A DNA stretch of 64,000 nucleotides from Glandiceps talaboti (lineage: Eukaryota > Hemichordata > Enteropneusta > Spengelidae), in assembly GCF_964340395.1 (NCBI RefSeq), contig NC_135568.1, positions 2,188,001-2,252,000 on the forward strand. The letters are read 5' to 3'. The notes beneath the pieces were generated by a model, which saw only the letters and a program-made list of their open reading frames with translations, did no database searches and had not been told where the DNA came from. The position numbers and the translations under genes are program-made. Positions 1 to 42,029 of the stretch are shown one piece after another; position 1 is the first letter of the stretch; every line of letters begins with the position of its first letter.

Positions 1-535
1 ACTTGACATATAAGTGAATGTTCTTCAGGCTTCCTTTATGATGACACTCTAGATACACACCAGTCCTATACATGTATGTCAATGTTTGTTATAAAGCTGA
101 TTGAGTGTAAAATAAAAGTCAAAATCCCTTAAAAAGTAATGATTATATTGATAATATAAAATAATGCCGAGTAATCTTATGAAACAAATTCTATATTAAA
201 AACTACTGTAGTCCATAAGTGTCAACCAAGGACACTGCATAACATGATTACACATGGAGATAATTAACTGAGTAATATGTTAGCTAATTTCCTGAATCAC
301 GAGCTTAAAGAATAAGAGCGGCGACTATTTCTTTTACTACTTTTATGTCTGATGCAATTAATATTGAAGATTGTAAAAATCTATTCCCACGGTTCCTTTG
401 TTCTTAGGCTAAATGGACAATAACATTTCTGACCCTTACTTTTAATGTTTGAAGAGGTGAGTTTTAATCGAAAGAATGTAGACTTTCAGCTGTCAATCAT
501 TTCATTTGCATTTCACAAACGTACATACGGTGCCA
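1..535. other. AT-rich region beyond the P450 stop; no gene seen
   Basis: No ORF, RNA gene or repeat was recognised. The part next to 536 should hold the P450 3' UTR. Confidence 0.5.
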
Positions 536-717
536 TCAGCCTCTCTTCACTGCCTTCATCACGTAATCCAAAGGAGTAAGATTTATATGCATCGCGCCTG
601 TCAAATCCGGAAGCGGAAACTCGTCATCGGGCTGGAGAGTGTAGTTTGCTAACACACAGGTGAAAATCAAGAACAACTCCATTTTCGCCAACTGCTCTCC
701 TAGGCATGCACGTGGTC
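536..717 (-). CDS. P450 exon 3: haem-cysteine exon and stop
   Basis: Begins after the acceptor TTCAG (complement of 722-718) and supplies GPRACLGEQLAKMELF with haem ligand Cys455. It ends ...KAVKRG with a TGA at 538-536. No strong polyadenylation signal was identified downstream; ATTAAA-like sites occur at about 436-470 on the complement. Confidence 0.9.
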
Positions 718-3700
718 CTGAAGTAGAAGAGACAATATCAGGTACTGGAGACATGTACAGAATACGGAAAGTATAGGTACAAGCAAATGGAGTAAATGAA
801 TATATCATAATAATTTTGGATGGCAAGTTCTGGCACAGAAAAAAACAGTGAGGTAAAAAAGCAAATGCAAACTAAGTAATATGATTAAAGAAGTTATCAC
901 ATCACTGTGAGAATGTAATATAAATTAAATTATATATAACCATACAGCAGCTATCATTGTGATTGGGGTCGTCTCCCCCCCCCCCCCCTCCATTCATTGA
1001 AGCTTGAAGGGAAAAAGCCCTGCTGGCTAAGCATATATCCAAGTATAGCCCGCAATTATTTTGAAATAAATAAACATCTTATAGAGTGGGAAGTCAATGT
1101 TAGTTTAATGTTGTATAGTTAAGGTTTACACAAAATTTGGCACTCGAATGTTCTGTTATAATCCCCACTTCTTGTTATTTCTGGAATAATAGTTTACAAG
1201 GGGAACTGCAGAGAACATGTGATACCACATGCAGAAAATACTGATGGCGAAAAATAACATGGCACAGCTGAAGGACTCTCAACCAATCAGATTGCGAGAT
1301 TGGGGACAGGTGATGTTTAATGCGAACCTTTTTGAAAAAGTGTCCTTACCTAACCGGAGTTCCAATTGCTTCTATTAGTATAATATTAGGTGGTATTTAC
1401 GCAAGCCTCTAAACCAATCAGAATTCGAGATCAGTGACAGTTGTTGTACAATTATACTATTAAATCTGGGATTGAAGCCTTGCCCTTTCAGACTTTTTCA
1501 AAAAGTGCTCTTACCTAGCCCAAATGGTATGTGTATAGCTGGCCTTCTAAACTTTCCATTCGGATCAATATAACGAGTTGGGTCAAACTCGTCCGGATTC
1601 TTCCACAACTTTGGATCGCGACCAGCACTCCAGATATTACACCATATCATCGTGTCTTTAGGAATGTCAAACCCATACAATGTAGTATCTTGCATGGTCC
1701 AGTGTGGTACAGATAGTGGCACTGCACAAGCCAATCGCAGCACTTCAGTAATGGTAGCTTCTGTATAGGGTAGATTCACTCTGTCAGACATATTGGGTTG
1801 TCTATCCTTACCAACGACTCTGTCTAATTCTTCTTGGACTTTCTTCTGTATGTCTGGATATTTCAGCATGTATAACCATGCCCACATCAGTGTTGTTTTT
1901 ATTGTGTCAGTTCCTGCTCCAAATATATCACGTATCATTGCATAAACATACCGATGGTCAAGCAATCCGTTCCCCTGCGACTGCAATGAAGATGTTTCAT
2001 ACGAAACGTCTTTATCTTTTGTAATTTTCAAGAACACATCAATAAAATCCCTTATATTTTCCGGATCATATGTGCTACTGTGCTGGTCAACATACGGTTT
2101 GACTGTTTCGATGATTGCTTGTTGGTTCAGAGAATTTTGCTTTCGGTTGATAAAACTAATGAGTGATCCAGTCCCAGGAAATAGAAATCCAATACCACAA
2201 TACTGGTGACCTATCTTCAACATGGAGTATATTGCTTCCATACAGACCTTGAATCGAGAATCGTCATATTCAAATCGTTCTCCAACAATCACAGAGCATA
2301 TCACATTAAAAACTGCATTAGACGTCATGTCTGCCGGATTAAAAGCTATCCCCTGGTTGTTGCCAAATTCCCGTAGGAGATGACACGATTCGTCTAATAT
2401 TTTTCTTTCCATCATCGCTTTCCCCATTCCAAAAGCGCGTAGATTTTTTAATATTACTCTACGCTTAGATTTCCATGCCTCTCCATTGGCAAATACGACA
2501 CCTAAAGCAAGAATGCCAAAGTACTAATTTCAATTAATCAACAGCTGCAGTGTTTGTGGCATCATAGAAACATAGCAACACATGGTTGTCGTAATCTGGA
2601 CGACTTGGAAACGGTAATGAATTTTATCAACTATGCAAACAATACTAGAAGTGAATTATTTGTACGTCATTTAATTGCTGTAATCGATGACGTAGATAGC
2701 TGTGTAAACTATTGTGATTCCGATGCTTCAGATGATACATATAGGCTTTAGTACTTATTTTCTTTGCCAAGGCAAGTATAAACTTCGCTCTTAATAACGG
2801 TGTGACACCGTGACGTCTTTTTCTTATAACTTGTTGTTGACATGCCATATTTTCGTAACATGCTCTTTAGCTCAGATACTTTCAATTTGTCGATGATTTC
2901 CATGACAACTTGTGGTTGTAGATGGTCACAAAAAGGAAGTATTTTTTTCAGACGAATGCATTGACCTTCATGTAAACAATATGGCAAGGCTGATAGCTTG
3001 ACCCCCTTGACAACCGTTGTTAGGCATATTTGCATATCTCGCGAGATCTGCCACGAGACGGGGAATACTATGTTGTCTATATTATTTTGTATCATCATTC
3101 ATATATTAGTCATCAAAGGGTTTACAGCTCACAACAGAATAAATAAAAACAAAATACAAAAAAATACCTGGAAAATGCGAGTAAATACACAAATACACAT
3201 TAGCATCGATTTAAAAATCTGACGAGTTACGGGACAAAACTCTTTCTGTATAGAACTTTGGAGTATTTACGACAACGGTATCTCGACCAGATGGGAGAAT
3301 ATCAAATTATACATTAAGTGGATGTTTATCGTCAACAGCAATCATACGTGCCTTACTGAATTTTAGTATGTAACTTTTGGAAACACTTGGTTGATTGTCA
3401 TCACTGTGCTAGAGGAATTATCATTTTAAATGTCAGTGATCAAAAACCATTACTTCTATGAAAGATTTTACTTCACTGTGAACTTGTCAAAATAATCCAG
3501 ACAATATTTAAACATTTCTAGAACTCGATGTACTCCTTTGGGATTTACTGTAGAAAGTGATACTCTAAACATTGTACGCCTTACCATCATTTGGAGTTCC
3601 CAAACCAGTTTTGAATGGTAAGACTGGCCTTCCAGTAAAATCATCCGCTTTCTTGACCATAGCTTCTCTTATAGCGTCGTAACTATTGAGAACCACAACC

Positions 3701-3948
3701 AGCTGCCTCCCCAATCGAATCGTAAAAACATCACCATACTTGACGGCCATATCATGGAGAGTACGGAACGGTGTCGCATTGGCGAGAGCAAAGAGATTAC
3801 CCAGTAAGGGAAGTCCCCGTGGACCAGGTGGTAAAACAAGATTACTGGTTCGGAATCGATTACACAGCCAGTATGTTACTTGGAACACAATGGCCGTTAA
3901 TAAAATCGTAGGCAGATCAAACCACAAGTGTAAAGTTGTAAACTCCAT
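536..3948 (-). CDS. Cytochrome P450, CYP2 clan (complete, 3 exons)
   Basis: Microsomal haem mono-oxygenase. Exons on the minus strand are 3948-3585, 2501-1515 and 717-536 (364+987+182 nt), giving 510 residues with both introns in phase 1. The N-terminus has a hydrophobic anchor (about residues 9-28) followed by the proline-rich hinge LPPGPRGLPLLGN (39-51), typical of ER-bound P450s. Visible signatures are the C-helix WxxxR (131-135), the I-helix AGTDT (317-321), ExxR as EVLR (374-377), the FDPTRY region (427-432) and the haem loop FGLGPRACLG with ligand Cys455. The haem motif is split by the last intron after FGLG. Length and motif spacing match the family. In the I-helix motif the residue after the conserved Thr is Ile rather than Thr/Ser. 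The substrate cannot be inferred. The start ATG at 3948 is the only one giving anchor plus hinge. CYP2-clan membership is inferred from the haem loop and the hinge. Confidence 0.93.
1515..2501 (-). CDS. P450 exon 2: C-helix to haem-loop start
   Basis: Codes residues 122-450 plus the first base of 451. The acceptor is TTTAG at about 2506-2502; the donor GTAAG lies at 1514-1510. The exon contains WKSKR, AGTDT, EVLR and FGLG. An unusually long single exon covers most of the catalytic fold, which suggests a lineage with few introns. Confidence 0.92.
2748..3098 (-). other. Intronic ORF with SAP-like segment (uncertain)
   Basis: A 116-codon open frame inside P450 intron 1. Near its centre, IDKLKVSELKSMLRKYGM resembles the helix-turn-helix of SAP DNA-binding domains, and lysines follow. 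SAP-like segments occur in proteins of mobile elements, so this may be a transposon relic, but no flanking repeats or catalytic domain were seen. It could be chance. Confidence 0.25.
3585..3948 (-). CDS. P450 exon 1: membrane anchor and hinge
   Basis: Codes residues 1-121 plus one base. It carries the signal-anchor helix and PPGPRG hinge, and ends ...GTPND before a GTAAGG donor (3584-3579). Joining to exon 2 rebuilds the family-typical stretch NDGVVFANGEAW. Confidence 0.92.
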
Positions 3949-4442
3949 AACGTCTTCTCTTATGCCGCACCTTTCACACCACTGAGAGTCATTTAGGGTG
4001 CGGTTGAACCGATTTTTAATAGGACGTTTTATTGTTGGTACCTAGGGAGCCAGGGCTCTATTTTTAGGCATACCAGCCATGGTGTGCTGTAAAACTTAAA
4101 CGGTACATGTTCACGTATTTGCCCATATATAATTCTTTTGTTTGGACACCATAGAGTAGCCCGGAGCCCCAAGGTGACAATATCAATCTTAACTTGAATT
4201 GCCAAATGTTTAGAGCGCAAAAATCACCGAAATGTGGCGCCCTAGTTTCTAACAATTTACATAATCATGCATGCCATTTCGCTCCCTGATTTTGAAATAT
4301 CGGTGTGTATGGCTCAAATCTTAGACCAAAGTATACAAAACTATATATTTCTGACATTGAGAATGTCTAAGCTGCATTTTAGCGCATATTTCAACTCCCC
4401 TAGCTTAATTTAGTAACAAGTTATGCCCTTTTAATCAAACCC

Positions 4443-4505
4443 TACCACTTGTGTAAAGTTGTAAACACCATAACCGCTGCTCTTATTCAACACCTATACA
4501 CAGAG
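4443..4505 (-). pseudogene. Partial duplicate of the P450 5' UTR and start codon
   Basis: On the minus strand the segment reads like the P450 start (MEFTTLHLW) as M-V-F-T-T-L-H-K-W followed at once by a stop. Similarity continues about 30 bases upstream into the 5' UTR (compare 3925-3985). Homology ends within about 30 coding bases, so no second gene survives here. Confidence 0.5.
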
Positions 4506-4994
4506 AGTAACATCAGGTCAGCAGATTTAAGAAAACCAGCAATACATGGACATACCAGCAGAATTATTGGACACAAATAGAAATTCGGATCAGTTGATTT
4601 CAACACACTGTCAGTTATAAACCTCAATATAATAGACATACATGAATACAGAGCTTACATCAATATTAATTTTCAAACATGATAGAGTTGACAAATAGTG
4701 AAATTTATAGTAAAAATATAGATGTATTGAAGCACCTTGTAGACGGAATATTGAGCATAATAATGTGTAGTTTTACCCGCTTAATTGGAAATTATAGATT
4801 CATGACAGTGTGTTGCCTGTTTGTGGACAGCTTAATTACGTTTCTACTTTAATATTAAAAGTAAATTTGCGGGTAACGTTTTCGGATATTTTCTCACCAA
4901 ACCTATAATACTAAATGGGAGTTGTGTCAGGTTTTCCCTAAATGAAATTAATGGATTTGGAGTTATGTTAGCCTGACTGTTGTCGGATTTGTAG

Positions 4995-5490
4995 TTGATA
5001 ATCAATCAATCAAACAATTTATATAGCGCCTGAATCCATTACTCAGAATGTTCAAAGGCACTTTACAGGACACTAAAAAGAGTTCTTATCAAAATGCTCT
5101 CATAAAAAGATGAGTCTTAATGTCTTTCCTGAACTTGTCCAGGGTTGGTGATTGACGCAGAGCAACCGGAAGACTGTTCCATAATTGCGGGGCAGCGCGT
5201 GAAAAAGCACGTTCACCATAGGATTTAAGTTTGCAGGGTGGGATGTGTAATAGACCTTTGTTGTTGGAGCGAAGTACACGTGGAGCATGCTTATAACTGA
5301 TCAGATCCGATATGTAACTAGGTGCAGCATTGTTGAGAGCTTTGTAGGTCATCAAGAGTATTTTGTAATGTATTCTGTAGTAGACTGGTAGCCAATGTAG
5401 ATCCTTGAGAACTGGGGAGATATGGTCTGATTTCTTGCGGCGTGAAACAATTCTGGCCGCTGTATTTTGAGCATGTTGCAGTTGATAATA
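4995..5490 (-). mobile_element. 3' end of a CR1/L2-like non-LTR retrotransposon
   Basis: The minus strand encodes the C-terminal part of a LINE reverse transcriptase. The stretch from about 5480 down to 5089 contains LHWLPV, RIHYKILLMTYKALN, APSYISDLI, LRSNN, GERAFSRAAPQLWNSLP and KTHLF, then a stop. It is followed by a short 3' UTR with GGCGCTATATAAATT and a terminal (TTGA)n tail at about 5012-4997, the typical 3' end of these elements. The frame is intact from about 5480 to the stop, and the copy is 5' truncated, so it cannot move by itself. The conserved C-terminal block is established for CR1/L2-type elements; the exact clade is inference. Confidence 0.88.
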
Positions 5491-5529
5491 CTACCGTACA
5501 AATGCTACTGAGATAAATCGATTGAGGCC

Positions 5530-8466
5530 ATGTTGAGGTGCAGTAGTCATGGTGATCAGGCCATGTTGAGGTGCAGTAGTCATAGTGATCAAGTCATGTT
5601 GAGGTGCAGTAGTCATGGTGGTCAGGCTATGTTGAGGTGCAGTAGTCATGGTGGTCAGGCTATGTTGAGGTGCAGTAGTCATGGTGATCAGGCCATGTTG
5701 AGGTGCAGTAGTCATAGTGATCAAGTCATGTTGAGGTGCAGTAGTCATGGTGGTCAGGCTATGTTGAGGTGCAGTAGTCATGGTGGTCAGGCTATGTTGA
5801 GGTGCAGTAGTCATGGTGGTCAGGCTATGTTGAGGTGCAGTAGTCATGGTGGTCAGGCTATGTTGAGGTGCAGTAGTCATGGTGGTCAGGCTATGTTGAG
5901 GTGCAGTAGTCATGGTGATCAGGCCATGTTGAGGTGCAGTACTCATGGTGATCAAGTCATGTTGAGGTGCAGTAGTCATGGTGGTCAGGCTATGTTGAGG
6001 TGCAGTAGTCATGGTGATCAGGCCATGGTGAGGTGCAGTAGTCACGGTGATCAGGCTATGTTGAGGTGCAGTAGTCATGGTGGTCAGGCTATGTTGAGGT
6101 GCAGTAGTCATGGTGATCAGGCCATGTTGAGGTGCAGTAGTCATGGTGGTCAGGCTATGTTGAGGTGCAGTAGTCATGGTGGTCAGGCTATGTTGAGGTG
6201 CAGTAGTCATGGTGGTCAGGCTATGTTGAGGTGCAGTAGTCATGGTGGTCAGGCTATGTTGAGGTGCAGTAGTCATGGTGGTCAGGCTATGTTGAGGTGC
6301 AGTAGTCATGGTGGTCAGGCTATGTTGAGGTGCAGTAGTCATGGTGATCAGGCCATGGTGAGGTGCAGTAGTCATGGTGGTCAGGCTATGTTGAGGTGCA
6401 GTAGTCATGGTGGTCAGGCCATGTTGAGGTGCAGTAGTCATGGTGGTCAGGCCATGTTGAGGTGCAGTAGTCATGGTGGTCAGGCTATGTTGAGGTACAG
6501 TAGTCATGGTGATCAGGCCATGTTGAGGTGCAGTAGTCATGGTGGTCAGGCTATGTTGAGGTGCAGTAGTCATAGTGGTCAGGCCATGTTGAGGTGCAGT
6601 AGTCATGGTGATCAGGCCATGTTGAGGTGCAGTAGTCATAGTGATTAGGCCATGTTGAGGTGCAGTAGTCATGGTGGTCAGGCCATGTTGAGGTGCAGTA
6701 GTCATGGTGGTCAGGCTATGTTGAGGTGCAGTAGTCATGGTGATCAGGCCATGTTGAGGTGCAGTAGTCATGGTGGTCAGGCTATGTTGAGGTGCAGTAG
6801 TCATGGTGGTCAGGCTATGTTGAGGTGCAGTAGTCATGGTGGTCAGGCTATGTTGAGGTGCAGTAGTCATGGTGGTCAGGCTATGTTGAGGTGCAGTAGT
6901 CATGGTGGTCAGGCTATGTTGAGGTGCAGTAGTCATGGTGGTCAGGCTATGTTGAGGTGCAGTAGTCATGGTGATCAGGCCATGGTGAGGTGCAGTAGTC
7001 ATGGTGGTCAGGCTATGTTGAGGTGCAGTAGTCATGGTGGTCAGGCCATGTTGAGGTGCAGTAGTCATGGTGGTCAGGCCATGTTGAGGTGCAGTAGTCA
7101 TGGTGGTCAGGCTATGTTGAGGTACAGTAGTCATGGTGATCAGGCCATGTTGAGGTGCAGTAGTCATGGTGGTCAGGCTATGTTGAGGTGCAGTAGTCAT
7201 AGTGGTCAGGCCATGTTGAGGTGCAGTAGTCATGGTGATCAGGCCATGTTGAGGTGCAGTAGTCATAGTGATTAGGCCATGTTGAGGTGCAGTAGTCATG
7301 GTGGTCAGGCCATGTTGAGGTGCAGTAGTCATGGTGGTCAGGCTATGTTGAGGTGCAGTAGTCATGGTGATCAGGCCATGTTGAGGTGCAGTAGTCATGG
7401 TGGTCAGGCTATGTTGAGGTGCAGTAGTCATGGTGGTCAGGCTATGTTGAGGTGCAGTAGTCATGGTGGTCAGGCCATGTTGAGGTGCAGTAGTCATGGT
7501 GGTCAGGCTATGTTGAGGTGCAGTAGTCATGGTGGTCAGGCCATGTTGAGGTGCAGTAGTCATAGTGATCAAGTCATGTTGAGGTGCAGTAGTCATGGTG
7601 ATCAGGCCATGTTGAGGTGCAGTAGTCATGGTGGTCAGGCTATGTTGAGGTCCAGTAGTCATGGTGATCAAGTCATGTTGAGGTACAGTAGTCATGGTGG
7701 TCAGGCCATGTTGAGGTGCAGTAGTCATGGTGGTCAGGCTATGTTGAGGTGCAGTAGTCATGGTGATCAGGCCATGTTGAGGTGCAGTAGTCATGGTGGT
7801 CAGGCTATGTTGAGGTGCAGTAGTCATGGTGGTCAGGCTATGTTGAGGTGCAGTAGTCATGGTGGTCAGGCCATGTTGAGGTGCAGTAGTCATGGTGGTC
7901 AGGCTATGTTGAGGTGCAGTAGTCATGGTGGTCAGGCCATGTTGAGGTGCAGTAGTCATAGTGATCAAGTCATGTTGAGGTGCAGTAGTCATGGTGGTCA
8001 GGCCATGTTGAAGCGCAGTAGTCATGGTGGTCAGGCCATGTTGAGGTGCAGTAGTCATGGTGATCAAGTCATGTTGAGGTACAGTAGTCATGGTGGTCAG
8101 GCCATGTTGAGGTGCAGTAGTCATGGTGGTCAGGCCATGTTGAGGTGCAGTAGTCATGGTGGTCAGGCCATGTTGAGGTGCAGTAGTCATGGTGGTCAGG
8201 CCATGTTGAGGTGCAGTAGTCATGGTGATCAGGCCATGTTGAGGTGCAGTAGTCATGGTGGTCAGGCCATGTTGAGGTGCGGTGGTCATGGTGGTCAGGA
8301 CATGTTGAGGTGCAGTAGTCATGGTGGTCAGGCCATGTTGGGGTGCAGCAGTCATGGTGATCAGGCCATGTTGAGGTGCAGTAGTCATGGTGGTCAGGCC
8401 ATGTTGAGGTGCAGTAGTCATGGTGGTCAGGCCATGATGAGGTGCACTGGTCATAGTAGTTAGGTT
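5530..8466. repeat. 33-bp minisatellite, about 89 units, no indels
   Basis: A tandem array of a 33-bp unit beginning ATGTTGAGGTGCAGTAGTCA. Every unit keeps exactly 33 bp, so all frames are preserved. One strand has a 987-codon frame without stops (11-residue repeat MTTAPQHGLTT), and the other has three long frames broken only by two TAGs at 6649 and 7276. Variation is limited to a few alternating sites (GGTGGT/GGTGAT, CAGGCT/CAGGCC). Higher-order structure is visible: a 19-unit (627 bp) duplication and a 12-unit (396 bp) repeat. There is no splice context, signal peptide or codon bias to indicate coding. Confidence 0.97.
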
Positions 8467-8722
8467 ATGTTGAGAGGCATCGCGGCCATCGCGGTCAGGT
8501 TATGTTGAAGTGCACCGGTCATGGTGATCAGGCCATTTTGATGTACACCGGTCATGGTGGTTAGGCCATTTTGATGTACACCGGTCATGGTGGTTAGGCC
8601 ATTTTGATGTACACCGGTCATGGTGATCAGGCCATTTGATGTACACCGGTCATGGTGATCAGGCCATTTGATGTACACCGGTCATGGTGGTCTGGCCATG
8701 ATGAGGTCCACCAGTAGTGGTA
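8467..8722. repeat. Diverged edge of the minisatellite (32-33 bp units)
   Basis: About seven units of a different subfamily built on GATGTACACCGGTCATGG, some 32 bp long, which break the frame. These look like older units at the border of the expanded array. Confidence 0.85.
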
Positions 8723-10050
8723 CACATAGCTGGCAAATTATTTTGTGAGCACGTCATTATCTTACTCCAAGCTGCAATCCTGGATCGATACTGTCGTAAG
8801 GCAGTGACCCCACAATGAATTGAGGTAGATCTGAGTCTCTGGGTATTTCTTATCATGAGCTATTTCACGCATTGTTGCTTTATACTACATATAGAGTCCA
8901 CAATACCAGATATGATGAGGCCATGGGAGTAAGTGCTTATGTCCACAATAGCATGTCACTTTTGTTCAATAGTCCTTTCCAGGCCTTGCTAGCTTGTTGT
9001 TGTATTATTCAAATGTGACAGTCGTAAAAGTACAACCAACGATGCAAATAAAATATTGTTACGTTCAACTGACCACAATTATCCATATTCCAAATTCTGC
9101 TGGCACGTCAAACAGTAGCTGCCTCTACTTATAAAACCCACTCCACCCATCCGATGTTGTTTATCTTAAACCTTTTTATTTTGCTTATTTTGTTTTCAAT
9201 GCCGCCAACATCTCTTAGACTAATATAATGATTTGAATCTAACTAATTATTCTGATGTGCGACATGGCAAAGAGACTACAATTGATAACAAAAAATACCA
9301 TATTATTTGAAAATGAGTGCAGAAAATAAATATGACATAAAATTACGGGTCAGAGTAAAATGACTAATATATTACTGACAATTTGTAAGCCCGCATCCTC
9401 ATGGTTCATGCATTGTGACGGGGCATAACTTACTATTTGCTGGACAGTTAGTATCGCAGCAACTAATTGATTCAAACAATACATACTTTCAAGATTTTCA
9501 TTCTGCATTTTGTTCTCATTTCGAGTGTAAGTGTAGTTATAAATGTTACATGTGTCCACTGTAGAAACTGTTCTATAGTGGTCTGAGATGTTACATATCA
9601 ATAAACTACAGTGCACTCGTTTCAGCATATAGCTAAACGTTCAGCAATGTTAGCAGATCTCTTTACACAAATAAGAGACGAGCAGAATTTACGACAGGGG
9701 GTGGGATGAGGGGAAAAATGGTTGGTGTGAAGGTGCGCTGAAAATTCTGATGGGCTAAAAAGGATGTCTTGTTCCTTTTTTCGCAACAACTGTCTACAAA
9801 CTCTGTGGGTTTAATCAGTATTTGTTAACTTATAGTGGGGAAGGTGGAACAATAACCTCAAATATCTGCTTTAGTTGCTTTTAAATTGCCTTTCTGAAAG
9901 TTTCATAGTCCATGTGCTGTAGTTATTAAAAATAGAACATTTACTGGAACGTATTTAGTCTTGTTTGACCATGAACTTCGTTCCAGTCGTTAATTACGGC
10001 GAGTTTCATTAATGTTACTATTTCTTGCAGTGACTACATCTTCAAATTTG
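8723..10050. other. Intergenic, no gene recognised
   Basis: AT-rich DNA with only short frames on both strands and no repeat family recognised. Confidence 0.5.
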
Positions 10051-10354
<304 letters not shown>

Positions 10355-12352
10355 GAATAGCGACTTGATAATTTCATATTCAAACGAGCAAAACATAAAA
10401 CGGCTAGGTGGGTGTTTATAGTCTATAGACACGCGGCATTCAAGGTAAAGACTGTCAGTCACAACTATAGCATGACACAAGGACACAAGTCTAATGTAAC
10501 CTTCTTTGTTATGGTACAAAAACAAACTTAGCGAGGCATTTCACAAGACATTGGAAAAAATTTGCGAACCGCACGAACATCTCCAGGGGTTTGCTTGGAC
10601 ATTGACAATAAACATCTGGGGCCACACTTATATTTTCTTGTTTTTTAACTCATAGTTGAATATTACTCATTAATCTTTCAATTTTTGTATTTACAAATTG
10701 AAAAATTAGGGAAACGCATGGGTCATTACCTTTTTACTGCTATTCATTTGTAAAATTCATTATTTATAATTTTCATTAAAAACTGACTTATTGCCAATTC
10801 ACTGTGTTGGGAATACATTGGCAACAATAAAGAATAACGAGAAGTGAACAAGATATTATATTTTATTTATAAAAGTATTAAATATTCATTCAGGAACTCT
10901 CCAAGGATGACTCAATTTTCCAGAATTATGAAATTAAGTTGAAGAGACTAACACTTTAAAGGTCATTTGTCGTCAGTATACACTTAATAGTGCCTTCATT
11001 GATTGTCATGTAAACTTCTGCTCTGAAACAAAGTTTTCAATTGATTTGTGCGTCCTAAGTTACTGGTTCGTAGTGTGGGACCCCGATGCGTGCGCGCGTG
11101 TGTAAATTGGACGACTGCAAGGCTTAAATTTATTTCTTTGGAACTCTGCCGACATCTTTAACCAAAACCTCTAGCCTAGTGTATCTATAACACGTATAGG
11201 TATGGAAACATGGGGGTTAAGTCTAGAGACGATTACATACTCGATATAACAAATACACAAACAATTTGATCATTTCGTTCAAGACAACTTCAACCCATTC
11301 TCATCTAAGACCATGCAATAATGCAAAATAGCGAGTGGACAGGATGACCAAAATATGATTATACCTCAAAATGGCCACCGAACACTGGGAAATAATAGAT
11401 TGGTGATTTTATTAAAAGCAACATAAACGACCACATTTCGTGTATGAGTTCAATAGTACAAGAAAGTTCAAGTTGAGTTCAATGGGACAAGGTTAAGGTT
11501 TTAATTGCTTCGAGTTATTTTGCTTTTAAATGCATTCGTCCTCGTTCTGGAGGACCATTTTTCCCCACATGGTAAATACACAGACTCTGAGTATCCTGTA
11601 AAGTTTTGAAGATAATGCCTCCAATCTTCCATAGAATTCGGCGAAATTTAAAACTGAAAGGTCCAACAAGAGTTTAGATATATAATGCTGGATATAAAGT
11701 TGTCAGAGTGGTGTGGCTTCTAAATAAGAGGAAACATAGTATTTATTTATTTGACTATTTAAACTCGATAGTCTGTTGAGCCAAATGCTCTTCTCATACA
11801 GTGTCGAGATAAAAAATATACAATATATACATTAAAAATACCAAGAAGTAAAAATACAAACGAATAAAACGAATACAAAAGGTTGTAAAATGGCAAAAAC
11901 CAGAAGAAGAACAACGACTACAAAATTAACGATTTTCTAAAAGATGACATTTACATTTACATTTAAAAGACTGAAGAGTTGTGCAGGATTTGACATCAAT
12001 AAAATGTTCGAAAATATCTTGAGAACATATCAAACAGTATCATTTCTTTGAATTGAAAGATAAGAGTATAAGGTACGCTTTCGGTCATACATACATTTTT
12101 GCACTGACCCTATGAGGTAACCTACAACTATGTACTAAGTCATAGTACTCTCTGATCGAGAAGTGTGACGAGTGTATACTGTGCAGAACCAAATCCCAAT
12201 CTCCAATTAATAATTGATACCTATTCAAGGTTTGCGCATGAATGCTTAACTCATTTTGTTAATAGGTTGAATGTAAATAATCCCAACTTTGGTTAAAAAC
12301 AGAACTGCTTGTGCTACTTACCTCAACAAGTGTGTGAAATAACAAGACCACG
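10355..12352. other. Upstream region of the polycystin-like gene
   Basis: AT-rich, no ORF of note. A segment at about 11740-11960 ends on the minus strand in AAATAAATAAATA and may be an unrecognised retroposon 3' end. The promoter of the gene starting at 12353 should lie here, but no core element can be assigned confidently. Confidence 0.4.
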
Positions 12353-41977
<29,625 letters not shown>

Positions 41978-42021
41978 ATATTATGGGAGAGTGATTATTT
42001 AAACATTGAGTGATTTTAATT

Positions 42022-42027
42022 AATAAA
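42022..42027 (+). promoter_or_regulatory. Polyadenylation signal AATAAA
   Basis: It lies 45 bp after the polycystin-like stop codon, which implies a very short 3' UTR. Confidence 0.6.
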
Positions 42028-42029
42028 AT

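Noticed and set aside
5491-8454. 987-codon minus-strand ORF and long plus-strand ORFs as mucin-like genes
   Set aside because: They are produced by a 33-bp tandem repeat whose length is a multiple of three; no start context, signal peptide or splice sites support coding.
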